In this document: positions 1-7,230 of the stretch, piece by piece
How the letters are laid out: the number at the start of each line of letters is the position of its first letter
How positions within the stretch are numbered: position 1 is the first letter of the stretch
DNA from: Bacteroidaceae bacterium
GTDB lineage: Bacteria; Bacteroidota; Bacteroidia; Bacteroidales; Bacteroidaceae
Reading direction: 5' to 3'
NCBI GenBank assembly: GCA_024398665.1
Contig: JAKSIS010000009.1
Span: 1-64,000, forward strand
Length of the DNA stretch: 64,000 nt
Translations under genes and position numbers: made by a program
Notes under the pieces: model-generated
What the model saw: only the letters and a program-made list of their open reading frames with translations
What the model was told of the DNA's origin: nothing
Database searches by the model: none

Positions 1-27
1 GATACCATAAAACGACAAATAACACGA

Positions 28-447
28 TTAAGTATCAGAGGATAATTTCTCGCAAGATATTTTGGATGGATTATAGTCATTTCTTACAATCCAAGGATTC
101 TCTTTCATGAGATTCTGTAGGGCGCTGTGCTTGTCTTCTCCATATGCACGTCCAAGCAGCTGGCAGTTCTCGATATCTTCACCATTGGGAGCTTGTGTAA
201 ACCCTTCGGTGGTGTAAAAGATATATTCATTATCAATAGGGCCAAACGAATCCTCTTTATACTCATCAGAAGCCATCCATTGGCTATTTGACAATGAAAA
301 ATGATATTTATCCGATAATGTATCAACAAATACGTCCAAGTCATCAAATGATGAAGCTAATCGTTTTTCTTCATCTGACAACTTAATCTTGATAACCCGA
401 TGGCAGACAAAATCAAGAACTATTATGTAATTGGGAATCTGTGTCAT
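28..447 (-). CDS. Small hypothetical protein, operon partner of the nuclease-like gene
   Basis: A 139-residue soluble protein that I do not recognise. It has no signal peptide, membrane segment or cysteine motif that suggests a function. The C-terminal part (sequence around GRAYGEDKHSALQNL) is amphipathic and looks helical. I take the start at 447 rather than the longer reading from 489, because 447 lies 8 bases after the stop of the upstream gene and the longer reading would overlap that gene. The tight spacing suggests co-expression with the HARE-HTH/nuclease-like gene. Both are AT-richer than the rest of the window, which fits accessory DNA. The window edge is only 27 bases beyond the stop, so further members of this cluster may lie outside. 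Confidence 0.6.
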   Translation of the reverse strand: MTQIPNYIIVLDFVCHRVIKIKLSDEEKRLASSFDDLDVFVDTLSDKYHFSLSNSQWMASDEYKEDSFGPIDNEYIFYTTEGFTQAPNGEDIENCQLLGRAYGEDKHSALQNLMKENPWIVRNDYNPSKISCEKLSSDT

Positions 448-455
448 ATAAATAT

Positions 456-1193
456 TCAAATAAAGCCGGCAATGTCTCTTGTCGCACACATTATATCATA
501 TTGTCTCGAAATATCTTCGTAAGTATGGAAGCCAACCCTGCCACGAATATCTTTGAAGGCTGTTCTATTCATTACCTTTTCAAACTGCTCACGCCTATTT
601 TGAGGCGCAACAATCAGGAAACGGCTATTAAAATCTTGTAAATCACAGAATTTTGTTACTGAGTTTTGAATGTCTGTGGAGTGTTCGACTTCAAAAAAAC
701 TATTTGGCATATTGCGTTCATTGAACCATATCACATCAACCGTGCGAGCGCGATTTGTCATTTGCTCGTAAGAAAATTGAGGGATTTGAACAGTTGAACA
801 AATATCTATCAACGGCTTCTCCAAAAACTTACGGTTCCTGTCTTGTGCAGGTACATATGTGGTATAATGCTTCATGTTTCCTATCTCGATTATGAGCCCC
901 TGGTAGAATCCATGCGTAAAATGCTCATCGTCTTTTGCATCCTTGGTTTTGATCTCAAACTTGAGCATCACCTCTTCCCGACATTCCTCCAAAGCCCACA
1001 ATCCTGGCTGAATCTTGAAAATTTCATCAGATTGCTGCACGATTCTTCGAATGGACTCATTCGGTGTTTTCGTTGACCATACAGATGTATCAACCAAATG
1101 ATAAAGGTTACCTAGCGTAGCATAACCACCATGTTGACGTAGCGCGTCAATAACCTGCTGTTCTTGAGTAAATTTCTTAGCCATTGTCTTCAT
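456..1193 (-). CDS. HARE-HTH domain protein with PD-(D/E)xK-like nuclease region
   Basis: A 245-residue protein in two parts. Residues 5-70 resemble the HARE-HTH winged helix, a DNA-contacting module found fused to restriction endonucleases and chromatin factors. Residues about 90-235 resemble a restriction-endonuclease-like fold: D153 in TVDVIWF begins one strand, and E168 and E170 in FFEVEHSTD form an ExE end instead of the common ExK. E103 could be a further acidic ligand. From family knowledge, such proteins are usually accessory restriction or defence nucleases, but no methyltransferase is visible in the window, so the role is inferred. The start could also be the ATG at 1184. A separate downstream small gene follows after 8 bases. 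AT-rich composition relative to neighbours suggests acquisition by transfer. Confidence 0.6.
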   Translation of the reverse strand: MKTMAKKFTQEQQVIDALRQHGGYATLGNLYHLVDTSVWSTKTPNESIRRIVQQSDEIFKIQPGLWALEECREEVMLKFEIKTKDAKDDEHFTHGFYQGLIIEIGNMKHYTTYVPAQDRNRKFLEKPLIDICSTVQIPQFSYEQMTNRARTVDVIWFNERNMPNSFFEVEHSTDIQNSVTKFCDLQDFNSRFLIVAPQNRREQFEKVMNRTAFKDIRGRVGFHTYEDISRQYDIMCATRDIAGFI

Positions 1194-1240
1194 TGCTGTC
1201 GCCCATTATACTCTTCACATATGTCTGAATGCATTTGTTG

Positions 1241-1248
1241 CAAATCTA
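1241..1248 (-). promoter_or_regulatory. Putative -7 box (TAGATTTG) for the nuclease-like operon
   Basis: On the minus strand this octamer matches the Bacteroidetes -7 consensus TAnnTTTG and lies 48 bases before the ATG at 1193. No convincing -33 TTTG is seen at the expected distance, so the call is tentative. The rest of the 1194-1398 gap is AT-rich and shows no gene. Confidence 0.35.
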
Positions 1249-1398
1249 CAAAAAAGAATGCGATGATCCGAGATGTTTGTATACTCCGCGAGGATGTACA
1301 CATAAATATCCCGATTTTTATACAAACAAACGCGCTTTTCCATGCATTTTAGTGATTTTCAACGCATTTTACGTTCAACTCCAGCAACAGAAACGGGC

Positions 1399-1440
1399 AA
1401 AAAAAATCGGACAAACAAATTATCTTTGTTCATCCGATTG
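1399..1440 (-). terminator. Rho-independent terminator after the DUF2795 gene
   Basis: An inverted repeat pairs AATCGGA (1405-1411) with TCCGATT (1433-1439), with a second inner pairing of AACAAA with TTTGTT. On the minus strand it is followed by a run of T (A run at 1399-1406 on the plus strand). It lies just after the stop of the DUF2795 gene and separates that operon from the accessory pair at 28-1193. Confidence 0.7.
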
Positions 1441-1471
1441 ATTGTTAGATATTAAAGCCTCTTGCAGACCT

Positions 1472-1693
1472 TTAGTACTCCTCCTCGTTGAAGAAAAAGT
1501 CCTCCTTTGACGGATAGTCGGGCCAGATGTCTTCGATGCTTTCGTAAATGTCGCCCTCGTCTTCAATTTCCTGAAGGTTCTCGATGACTTCAAGAGGGGC
1601 TCCTGAACGGACGGCGTAATCAATCAGTTCATCCTTGGTTGCGGGCCAGGGTGCATCTTCAAGTTTTGATGCCAGTTCCAATGTCCAATACAT
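1472..1693 (-). CDS. DUF2795 domain protein
   Basis: A 73-residue acidic protein that matches the small DUF2795 family common in Bacteroidetes: a helical N-terminal half containing PATKDELIDYAVRSGAP, then a conserved acidic tail around YESIEDIWPDYPS. The family has no established function; the domain is found alone or fused to other proteins in many bacteria. The gene is complete at normal length. It follows the cobalamin adenosyltransferase gene by 58 bases, but a good promoter lies in that gap, so it probably has its own transcript. It ends at a clear terminator. Confidence 0.85.
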   Translation of the reverse strand: MYWTLELASKLEDAPWPATKDELIDYAVRSGAPLEVIENLQEIEDEGDIYESIEDIWPDYPSKEDFFFNEEEY

Positions 1694-1727
1694 AGGCTTA
1701 TGTTATAGGTTTGTCTTTACAGGGGTG

Positions 1728-1756
1728 CAAAAGTATAAAAAAAAGCGGTATTCAAA
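1728..1756 (-). promoter_or_regulatory. Promoter of the DUF2795 gene
   Basis: The minus strand shows TTTG (1753-1756), a 17-base spacer and TACTTTTG (1728-1735), a good match to the Bacteroidetes -33/-7 arrangement. The -33 element lies at the extreme 3' end of the adenosyltransferase gene. The predicted transcript would begin about 30 bases before the ATG at 1693. Confidence 0.6.
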
Positions 1757-2303
1757 AGTTCTGCCATATTTTTTCTTCAACACCTGCAAAATAGTTTATC
1801 CGGCGTGCAAGAACGAACAGGAAATCAGACAGTCTGTTCATGAAACAGGCCAGTTCGCAAGGTGCCTTGCAGTTGTCGGGAAGGCCTGCAATCAGCCTTT
1901 CGGCACGGCGGCAGACCGTTCTGGCCACATGAGCGTACGCGGCGGCCTGAGTACCTCCGGGGAGTATGAAACTACGCTGCTGGGGCAGGCCTTCCTGGAC
2001 GGCGTCAATCATACCCTCCAGGCGGGTGACATCGGACTGGCTTATGCGGCAGGATTCAGGCAGCTGCATGGTGGCGGTGTCAGTGGCAAGGCAGCCGCCT
2101 ATGTTGAACAGTTTCTGCTGTATCCACCGTATGTTTCCGGTATCGCAGACATCGGTCTGAATGATGGATAGCATGAGTCCGATGAATGAGTTCAGTTCGT
2201 CAACGGTGCCGTACGCTTCAATGCGGGCATCGGTTTTGCTGACACGCTTTCCGCCTACAAGGCTGGTGGTGCCGTTATCGCCTGTCTTGGTGTATATCTT
2301 CAT
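1752..2303 (-). CDS. Cob(I)alamin adenosyltransferase, PduO type
   Basis: A 183-residue protein of the PduO/Cob_adeno_trans family, which transfers the 5'-deoxyadenosyl group of ATP to cob(I)alamin to form coenzyme B12. The N-terminal signature MKIYTKTGDNGTTSLVGGKR (ATP-binding region) and AYGTVDELNSFIG are both present. The later CRRAERLIAG segment carries the conserved Arg/Glu pair of the active site. Length and five-helix-bundle composition are normal. The start overlaps the stop of the preceding methyltransferase gene by 4 bases (2300-2303), so translation is probably coupled. No cobalamin riboswitch or other B12 gene is visible nearby; the enzyme presumably serves salvage for B12-dependent enzymes such as methylmalonyl-CoA mutase encoded elsewhere. 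Confidence 0.92.
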   Translation of the reverse strand: MKIYTKTGDNGTTSLVGGKRVSKTDARIEAYGTVDELNSFIGLMLSIIQTDVCDTGNIRWIQQKLFNIGGCLATDTATMQLPESCRISQSDVTRLEGMIDAVQEGLPQQRSFILPGGTQAAAYAHVARTVCRRAERLIAGLPDNCKAPCELACFMNRLSDFLFVLARRINYFAGVEEKIWQNF

Positions 2304-2965
2304 AACAGATAGTGCTGTTTGTTCATTTTCAAATCAAAGAACAGCAGACCCACCTTGGGCATCTGGAAAGTTACTCCTATGCGTTCGTCCTGTATGATGC
2401 CGTTCCACCATTCCTTCTTCTCCTTTTTGCCCATGTCTTCAACTACGATCAGGGCATCGGACTTGAGGCGCGGAATGAGCATTTCCACAACCTGACGCCA
2501 CTGTGAAGTGTGTGCCACATGTACCAGCTGCGGCATTTCACCGCCGTCAAGAATCTCCTGAACGGTCTCCAGGACATTGTCCGTTGCAATGTATTCGACA
2601 TTCGCCATTCTCTTCAGGTTCCTGCGCACTTCCTTCACGGCCGGGTGCGTGCGGTCAACGGTGACGACCCTTGACTTTTTCGAGACCGATGCCAGATATC
2701 CGGTGCTGACACCGGCTCCGGTTCCTACCTCCAGAATGAACTGAGGGTTGAAGCGGTTGGTAAGGCGGAACAGCAGTTCGTCACGGCTCTGGGGGTACTG
2801 CGGCAGATAGTCCGGCGCCTTTTCCCAGAAACTGTACAGGTCGTCATAGGCGTAGTAGGGCCATTTTTCGTTGATCACGAATTCAATCAGGTCATACGCC
2901 CAGGGTGAATGGACTCCGTATCCGTGTCCGGTAAGCCAGCGGTTTTCTGTCAGTTTCATTGTCAT
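2300..2965 (-). CDS. Class I SAM-dependent methyltransferase
   Basis: A 221-residue cytosolic protein with a Rossmann-type methyltransferase core. Motif I is ILEVGTGAGVSTGYLA (about residues 79-94) and the acidic strand-2 end VVTVDRTHP follows. The later segment DALIVVEDMGKKEKKEWW corresponds to the strand-5 region. It resembles the O-methyltransferase group but the N-terminal part (WLTGHGYGVHSPWAYDLIEF) is typical of a Bacteroidetes-specific subgroup without a known substrate. It overlaps both neighbours by 4 bases, which implies coupled translation in a DUF3108-methyltransferase-adenosyltransferase operon. The ATG two codons downstream (2959) is an alternative start. Confidence 0.8.
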   Translation of the reverse strand: MTMKLTENRWLTGHGYGVHSPWAYDLIEFVINEKWPYYAYDDLYSFWEKAPDYLPQYPQSRDELLFRLTNRFNPQFILEVGTGAGVSTGYLASVSKKSRVVTVDRTHPAVKEVRRNLKRMANVEYIATDNVLETVQEILDGGEMPQLVHVAHTSQWRQVVEMLIPRLKSDALIVVEDMGKKEKKEWWNGIIQDERIGVTFQMPKVGLLFFDLKMNKQHYLL

Positions 2966-3705
2966 TTCATAATTGCCTTCAGTGAGGCGGGTCCTACGGC
3001 AATGTCCAGCTGTACGGGTTTGTGGGCCCGGTCAGCGGTGACATATGCCTTGAGCGTTTCACGTTCCTTTTCGTATTTCCAGTCACGTACCGATATGACA
3101 AGGCAGTCATAGCTGTTGCCGTCATCGGCCTTGACCTTACGGTTGCCTTCATAGACAAGGTACTGCTGCACCACCATGTCGCCGTTGACCATGGGCAGGC
3201 TTTCGGTGTAGCCCGGTTCCTTGTCCGATGTGTCAATGCCGCGTGCGAACTGCAGCATGCTGAGCATGTCATATATCCTTTCGTCACGCCACTGGGTGCT
3301 CCTGCCTGTCTCCTTCAGCGTATTTACGTCAATGGTGTGCAGGTTGACAATGAAATGCCCCTGGTCCTGTGAGAAAACGGCGGTTTCAAGGTTGTTTTTC
3401 GAACCTTCGTGCACGCGCTTGCTGTAGAAGAGGCTCTCGCCGGACGGTGTGTTGTAAGATTCAATGGTGTCACGCAGCTGGTATATGCGGTCAGCGCCTC
3501 CGTCAGTGGTCATGCTCAGTACGGTGTACACTGCCGCCCTGCCGTCATAATCGGCATATGAACTGGAAAGTGACGCCTGTCCGGCATTGACCTTGAGCGG
3601 TCCAAGTCCGATGTAGAGGTTGTAGCTTATGTTCTGGGCAGCCAGAGGGGTGCATACGGCCAGGATTGCGGCCAGCGACAGAGATTTCAGTATTCGTCCT
3701 GCCAT
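2962..3705 (-). CDS. DUF3108 domain secreted protein
   Basis: A 247-residue protein with an N-terminal signal peptide (hydrophobic residues 8-21, ending ...PLAAQ), then a beta-rich body that matches DUF3108, a family of periplasmic proteins of unknown function with a lipocalin-like appearance. Segments such as YNLYIGLGPLKVNAGQASL near the mature N-terminus are typical. I place the start at 3705 because upstream codons in the same frame read through the tRNA-Leu gene. The start is only 25 bases after the 3' end of that tRNA, so the two may share a primary transcript. The last bases overlap the methyltransferase start by 4. Confidence 0.82.
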   Translation of the reverse strand: MAGRILKSLSLAAILAVCTPLAAQNISYNLYIGLGPLKVNAGQASLSSSYADYDGRAAVYTVLSMTTDGGADRIYQLRDTIESYNTPSGESLFYSKRVHEGSKNNLETAVFSQDQGHFIVNLHTIDVNTLKETGRSTQWRDERIYDMLSMLQFARGIDTSDKEPGYTESLPMVNGDMVVQQYLVYEGNRKVKADDGNSYDCLVISVRDWKYEKERETLKAYVTADRAHKPVQLDIAVGPASLKAIMK

Positions 3706-3730
3706 AGTTGGAAATGCAAGTGTTGATCTG

Positions 3731-3815
3731 TGCTCGAAGCGGGACTCGAACCCGCACAACCGGTAAAGGTCAAGGGATTTTAAGTCCCTCGTGTCTACCA
3801 TTCCACCATTCGAGC
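3731..3815 (-). tRNA. tRNA-Leu (UAA anticodon)
   Basis: Read on the minus strand, an 85-base class II tRNA. The acceptor pairs GCTCGAA (3815-3809) with TTCGAGC, leaving discriminator A at 3731. The D-arm GTGGAATGGTAGAC, the anticodon stem GGGA/TCCC enclosing CTTAAAA (anticodon TAA), a long variable arm and the T-arm GCGGGTTCGAGTCCCGC are all present. CCA is not encoded. The anticodon UAA reads UUA and UUG. Confidence 0.96.
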
Positions 3816-3842
3816 TTCCAGTCAGACTTTTTTTCTGCGTTG

Positions 3843-3874
3843 CAAAAGTACTCTCTTTTGGGCGATTGTACAAG
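3843..3874 (-). promoter_or_regulatory. Promoter of tRNA-Leu
   Basis: The minus strand has TACTTTTG (3843-3850) with a weak -33 element CTTG (3871-3874) 20 bases upstream. It lies 27 bases before the tRNA 5' end and after the stop of the TolB-like gene at 3890. It may also transcribe the DUF3108 gene by readthrough. Confidence 0.5.
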
Positions 3875-3889
3875 AAAATGCCCAAAATG

Positions 3890-5338
3890 TCAGCGCATGG
3901 CGCGCAGCAGCCGGCGCGGACCGTACTTTACGCGCTCTGTCGTGAACTCAGGTATGTTGTACGAATATACGCGCATTGAATTGCTGTGCGGGTCTTTCTG
4001 CGGTATGGTGAACGGTTTGGAGAATGTACCGTCAGGCTGCAGGTGTGAAATGAACAGGCGCGTGTATTCGCCGTCCTCACGCCGTGAACCGAAAATGACC
4101 CACCTGCCGTCATGTGACCATGAATGGTAGCTTTCCGCCCTGTCGCTGTTCAGTTCGTCCAGTGCCCGCGCCTGCCCGCTGGTCATGTCCAGCATCCAGA
4201 GGTCCGCGTCATTGTGCCACACATGGAAAATGCCGTGGCTTCCAAGTGAGAACATAAGCCGCCGCCCGTCAGGTGAAAGGCGCGGATGCGTTGCGCTGCA
4301 CCCAGCCGCGGAAGCATTGAACACCCTGTACGGAGCGCCCCATTCCATTGTGGCGGTGTTGAAAGGCATGGCGTATATGTCATATCTTATGCTGTCAGTC
4401 TGACTGAGAGTGTACCGGTGCCTGTCCTCTCCATCGGGAATGTCATGGACCGCCTGCACGTAGTATAGTGTCCTGCCGTCCTGTGACCAGCTGGGGAAGC
4501 ATTCCAGACGGTCCGGTGTGGTCAGCACTGGGGTCAGCACATCAGTTTCAACATTGTACAGCACCAGGTCGCTGGCGTCATCGAACACTTCAACCCTGTC
4601 TGGGTGGGATGTGTGGAAGTACTGCACGGTGCTGTTGGTGGAGTAGGCAACAAGCGGCAGAAACGGGTGCCATGACGGGTAGACGGCTGTCGATACGGCA
4701 GTCTGGCTGCGTTTCAGATTCACTTTCCTGACCTTTCCGTCATGAACGATAACAGTGCCGCCTTCATACTGCCGCAGGTGCAGCTGGAAGCTCTCCGTTC
4801 CGTAGTTCTGGAAACTGTGGCAGTTAACGCACTGGCCCTGCCCGCGTGCCGGCTTCATAACCGCCATATTCCGGTATATGGCCTTTTCACCGAAACTTTC
4901 AAGGTCACGCTGGCATATTGAAATGTCTTCATACTGCTGGAACGACGGCGGAATGAGCCGGTATGTCACATACCGGTCAATGGGGTCCGATGCCGTCATG
5001 CTGAACTCCTTCATGCGTATCCACTGTCCGTCCCTTTGCACGAATACGTTTATGCTTATGGAATCCGATTCCAGGAGCCTGCGCCACCGCCGCATGGGAA
5101 TTTTCACTGTACGTCCGCGCAGGACCGTTTCGCCGGCATCGGACTTCAAGACGGTCACGAACCTGTCACCGGGCGTGTCTATGATGAAGTTCATGGGAGC
5201 GATGTTGCGCGGTATGACCACATTGCTGTAGTCAGGGGTCATGGAGGGCAACTGGCCGCATGAATCCCATACCTTGGGGACTCCGGTGCAGCCTGCCGCA
5301 AGAAATGCTGCCATAAGTATAAGCGCAGTCCGTTTCAT
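3890..5338 (-). CDS. TolB-like (PD40) lipoprotein with a haem-c CxxCH motif
   Basis: A 482-residue predicted lipoprotein: the signal MKRTALILMAAFLAAGC has a lipobox with Cys17. The N-terminal ~160 residues are a beta-rich domain. A single CVNCH (C170, C173, H174) follows in GQGQCVNCHSFQNY and would bind one covalent haem c if exported to the periplasm. The rest shows PD40/TolB-type propeller blades, for example LECFPSWSQDGRTLYYV and ATHPRLSPDGRRLMFSLGS. The family is found in Bacteroidales next to DUF6057 genes and has no established function. I chose the ATG at 5338 because it begins a proper signal peptide; in-frame sequence upstream lies inside the DUF6057 gene. A single base separates it from that gene's stop, so the two form a unit. 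Confidence 0.75.
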   Translation of the reverse strand: MKRTALILMAAFLAAGCTGVPKVWDSCGQLPSMTPDYSNVVIPRNIAPMNFIIDTPGDRFVTVLKSDAGETVLRGRTVKIPMRRWRRLLESDSISINVFVQRDGQWIRMKEFSMTASDPIDRYVTYRLIPPSFQQYEDISICQRDLESFGEKAIYRNMAVMKPARGQGQCVNCHSFQNYGTESFQLHLRQYEGGTVIVHDGKVRKVNLKRSQTAVSTAVYPSWHPFLPLVAYSTNSTVQYFHTSHPDRVEVFDDASDLVLYNVETDVLTPVLTTPDRLECFPSWSQDGRTLYYVQAVHDIPDGEDRHRYTLSQTDSIRYDIYAMPFNTATMEWGAPYRVFNASAAGCSATHPRLSPDGRRLMFSLGSHGIFHVWHNDADLWMLDMTSGQARALDELNSDRAESYHSWSHDGRWVIFGSRREDGEYTRLFISHLQPDGTFSKPFTIPQKDPHSNSMRVYSYNIPEFTTERVKYGPRRLLRAMR

Positions 5339-5339
5339 A

Positions 5340-7112
5340 TCAGTACATTGGTGGCATCTGGCCCGATTGGAAATAAGAGTAGAATGTGTTTCCGAACCAT
5401 TTCTGCAGCTGCTTCTCAGACGGTTCGGGATTGTCACGCATGAACTTGCGGAACGAAATGAACAGCTGTTTCTGTTCCTTGTCAAGCGGAATGCGGCTTA
5501 TGTCTGCGCCCTGTGTAATGCCTGCGAACAGCTGCAGCGCCTGCTGCCAGTGGCTGTCCAGACCGTCAGGTCCGCAGTTGGAAACATAGTTGTCATATGC
5601 ATTGAAGAAACGTTCCGTCAAGCGTGTCTGGGCGGACCAAAGCAGGGCGGTGCGGAAAAATTCCGGACTGGAGCATGACGTTTCATACTGTGTGAAGTAG
5701 CTGGAAAGGAACGCTTCCAGCTGTGAATAGTCATTGTCCAGCCAGTCTTCAGTGCACAGCATTGCCTTGGCAAAGCCATATCCGTCACCGCCTGCTGAAC
5801 GCTGCTGCAGTGCCCATTTCCGGTAGAACAGCGTGTGTTCCAGTCTTGTCAGATATCTGTCAGCACCCTTTTCATTGCCGCCAAGAATGCACGAAGCTGA
5901 CATATAGACCAGGTTCTCGTAACTGAGTCCGCTCTGGGCCGATGTCTCGAAGCACCAGCGGTAACTGTAGGCGGGAAGTCCGAAATGGAAATACATTTGC
6001 CGGGCTGCCTGTACTGCCATGCTTACCGGTACTGCGGTCTCAGGTTTTATGCCGGTGCGGCGGTAGTTGAAAGCTTCAGTGCCTTCGCGTCCCAGTTCCA
6101 GCAGGGCAAGGTCACGGTACAGCACCATGAGTCTTGTGGGCTCGCAGATTCTCCTGCGGCCGTGCGCCACGTCTCTGGCGGCAATTGCCAGTGAACGGTC
6201 ACCGAGAGTGACAACCTTCTCCCAGTCCTGTTCATCCACGGCGGCAGACATTTTCAGTTCCGTCCTGAACTGCCGTTTCCCGATTGAAGGACAGAATACC
6301 GTCAGGGCGGCAATGGCCGTCAGTATGGCCGCGTTACAGCGGAATTGCGGAAGTCTGGCCGCCAGAGGCATGAAAAGCAGTGACAGTATGGCCAGCAGGT
6401 AAGGCAGTGCGCATGCAAAGTAGCGTTTTTCCGGACTGAACAGGGGAAGCATGGCCAAAAATGCGTTATCGGTCCTTGTTCCGGTGTAGAACTGGGCCCA
6501 GACAAGCGGAACTGCCGCAACTGCCGCCAGCGCTGCTGCCGTGTCCGCCAGCCTGTGTGAATCAGACTTTATAATGACAAGCAGCGTGCCAAGCAGTCCG
6601 TAGAAACCGGCCAGGGAATAAGCTGTGGCGGTCCAGATCAGTATGAATGCCGACCGGTTCCTGAAATGGGTGGCAAGCGTTGGAGCCAGCACCGCAACAG
6701 TCAGCCCAAGCGGCGGAACAAACAGGAATGCAGCCAGTTTCAGGCGGTAGACCATATATCCCGTTGCCATTGCTGCACATGCCAGAAAGGCCGATGGAAA
6801 CAGTGAAAACATGCTGTTCCTTCCTTCTTTGAAATAGAGTCTGCGTACCATACGGGCCAGCAGTGCGTACAGTGCGGTCAGCAGCAGCGCGCCCAGAACA
6901 GGAATGTGCAGGAACTGTGTCAGGAATGATCCGGTAAGGGACAGCAGGCCTCCGGGCTGGAGCAGGCGTGATGAAATGAAATCCCATGACCATATGAAAA
7001 GGTCACGGCTTTCCGCTTTCTGAAGCAGTCCGCTCCATGATGTGGCTGTCCATGCCCAAAGCGGCAGCCAAAGCATCCATGCCCACGATTCCGGTTTTCT
7101 TCTGACATTCAT
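5340..7112 (-). CDS. DUF6057 family polytopic membrane protein
   Basis: A 590-residue protein. The first ~290 residues contain many hydrophobic segments (for example TGSFLTQFLHIPVLGALLLT and LAFLFVPP-type stretches), predicting roughly eight to ten membrane spans. The C-terminal ~280 residues are soluble and helical, with TPR/SEL-like character (LVYMSASCILGGNEKGADRY; YRKWALQQRSAGGDGYGFAK). This matches DUF6057, a Bacteroidetes family of unknown function. It is transcribed just upstream of the haem-motif lipoprotein with a 1-base gap, so a joint envelope function is likely but unproven. I use the ATG at 7112; ten upstream in-frame codons precede it and a -7-like box sits between, which argues against the longer form. 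The ATG at 7076 is possible. Confidence 0.78.
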   Translation of the reverse strand: MNVRRKPESWAWMLWLPLWAWTATSWSGLLQKAESRDLFIWSWDFISSRLLQPGGLLSLTGSFLTQFLHIPVLGALLLTALYALLARMVRRLYFKEGRNSMFSLFPSAFLACAAMATGYMVYRLKLAAFLFVPPLGLTVAVLAPTLATHFRNRSAFILIWTATAYSLAGFYGLLGTLLVIIKSDSHRLADTAAALAAVAAVPLVWAQFYTGTRTDNAFLAMLPLFSPEKRYFACALPYLLAILSLLFMPLAARLPQFRCNAAILTAIAALTVFCPSIGKRQFRTELKMSAAVDEQDWEKVVTLGDRSLAIAARDVAHGRRRICEPTRLMVLYRDLALLELGREGTEAFNYRRTGIKPETAVPVSMAVQAARQMYFHFGLPAYSYRWCFETSAQSGLSYENLVYMSASCILGGNEKGADRYLTRLEHTLFYRKWALQQRSAGGDGYGFAKAMLCTEDWLDNDYSQLEAFLSSYFTQYETSCSSPEFFRTALLWSAQTRLTERFFNAYDNYVSNCGPDGLDSHWQQALQLFAGITQGADISRIPLDKEQKQLFISFRKFMRDNPEPSEKQLQKWFGNTFYSYFQSGQMPPMY

Positions 7113-7119
7113 ACAGCCG

Positions 7120-7127
7120 CAAAAATA
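7120..7127 (-). promoter_or_regulatory. Putative -7 box (TATTTTTG) before the DUF6057 gene
   Basis: On the minus strand TATTTTTG ends 7 bases before the ATG at 7112. If it is used, the transcript would be nearly leaderless or translation would begin at a later ATG (7076). No -33 element at the usual spacing. Confidence 0.35.
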
Positions 7128-7180
7128 ACGTTTTCGCAACAAAAATCATATGCATGGAGGTCATTGCTGTGAAATTGTGT

Positions 7181-7188
7181 TACATTTG
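7181..7188 (+). promoter_or_regulatory. Putative -7 box (TACATTTG) of the carboxylesterase gene
   Basis: TACATTTG matches TAnnTTTG and lies 42 bases before the ATG at 7231, a normal leader length for Bacteroidetes. The -33 region is weak. Confidence 0.5.
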
Positions 7189-7230
7189 TGCTTCAGCAAA
7201 CGACCTATTAATCAATAAACCAATCAAATT

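Noticed and set aside
843..1441. Plus-strand open frames opposite the nuclease-like gene and in the 1.2-1.4 kb gap
   Set aside because: They show no recognisable protein features and mirror the minus-strand gene or cross the terminator hairpin.
2304..2420. Cobalamin riboswitch before the adenosyltransferase gene
   Set aside because: The gene start overlaps the upstream coding region by 4 bases; there is no non-coding leader that could fold into a B12 box.
3706..3885. Extended N-terminus of the DUF3108 protein
   Set aside because: The extension is the translation of the tRNA-Leu gene; a proper signal peptide begins at the ATG at 3705.
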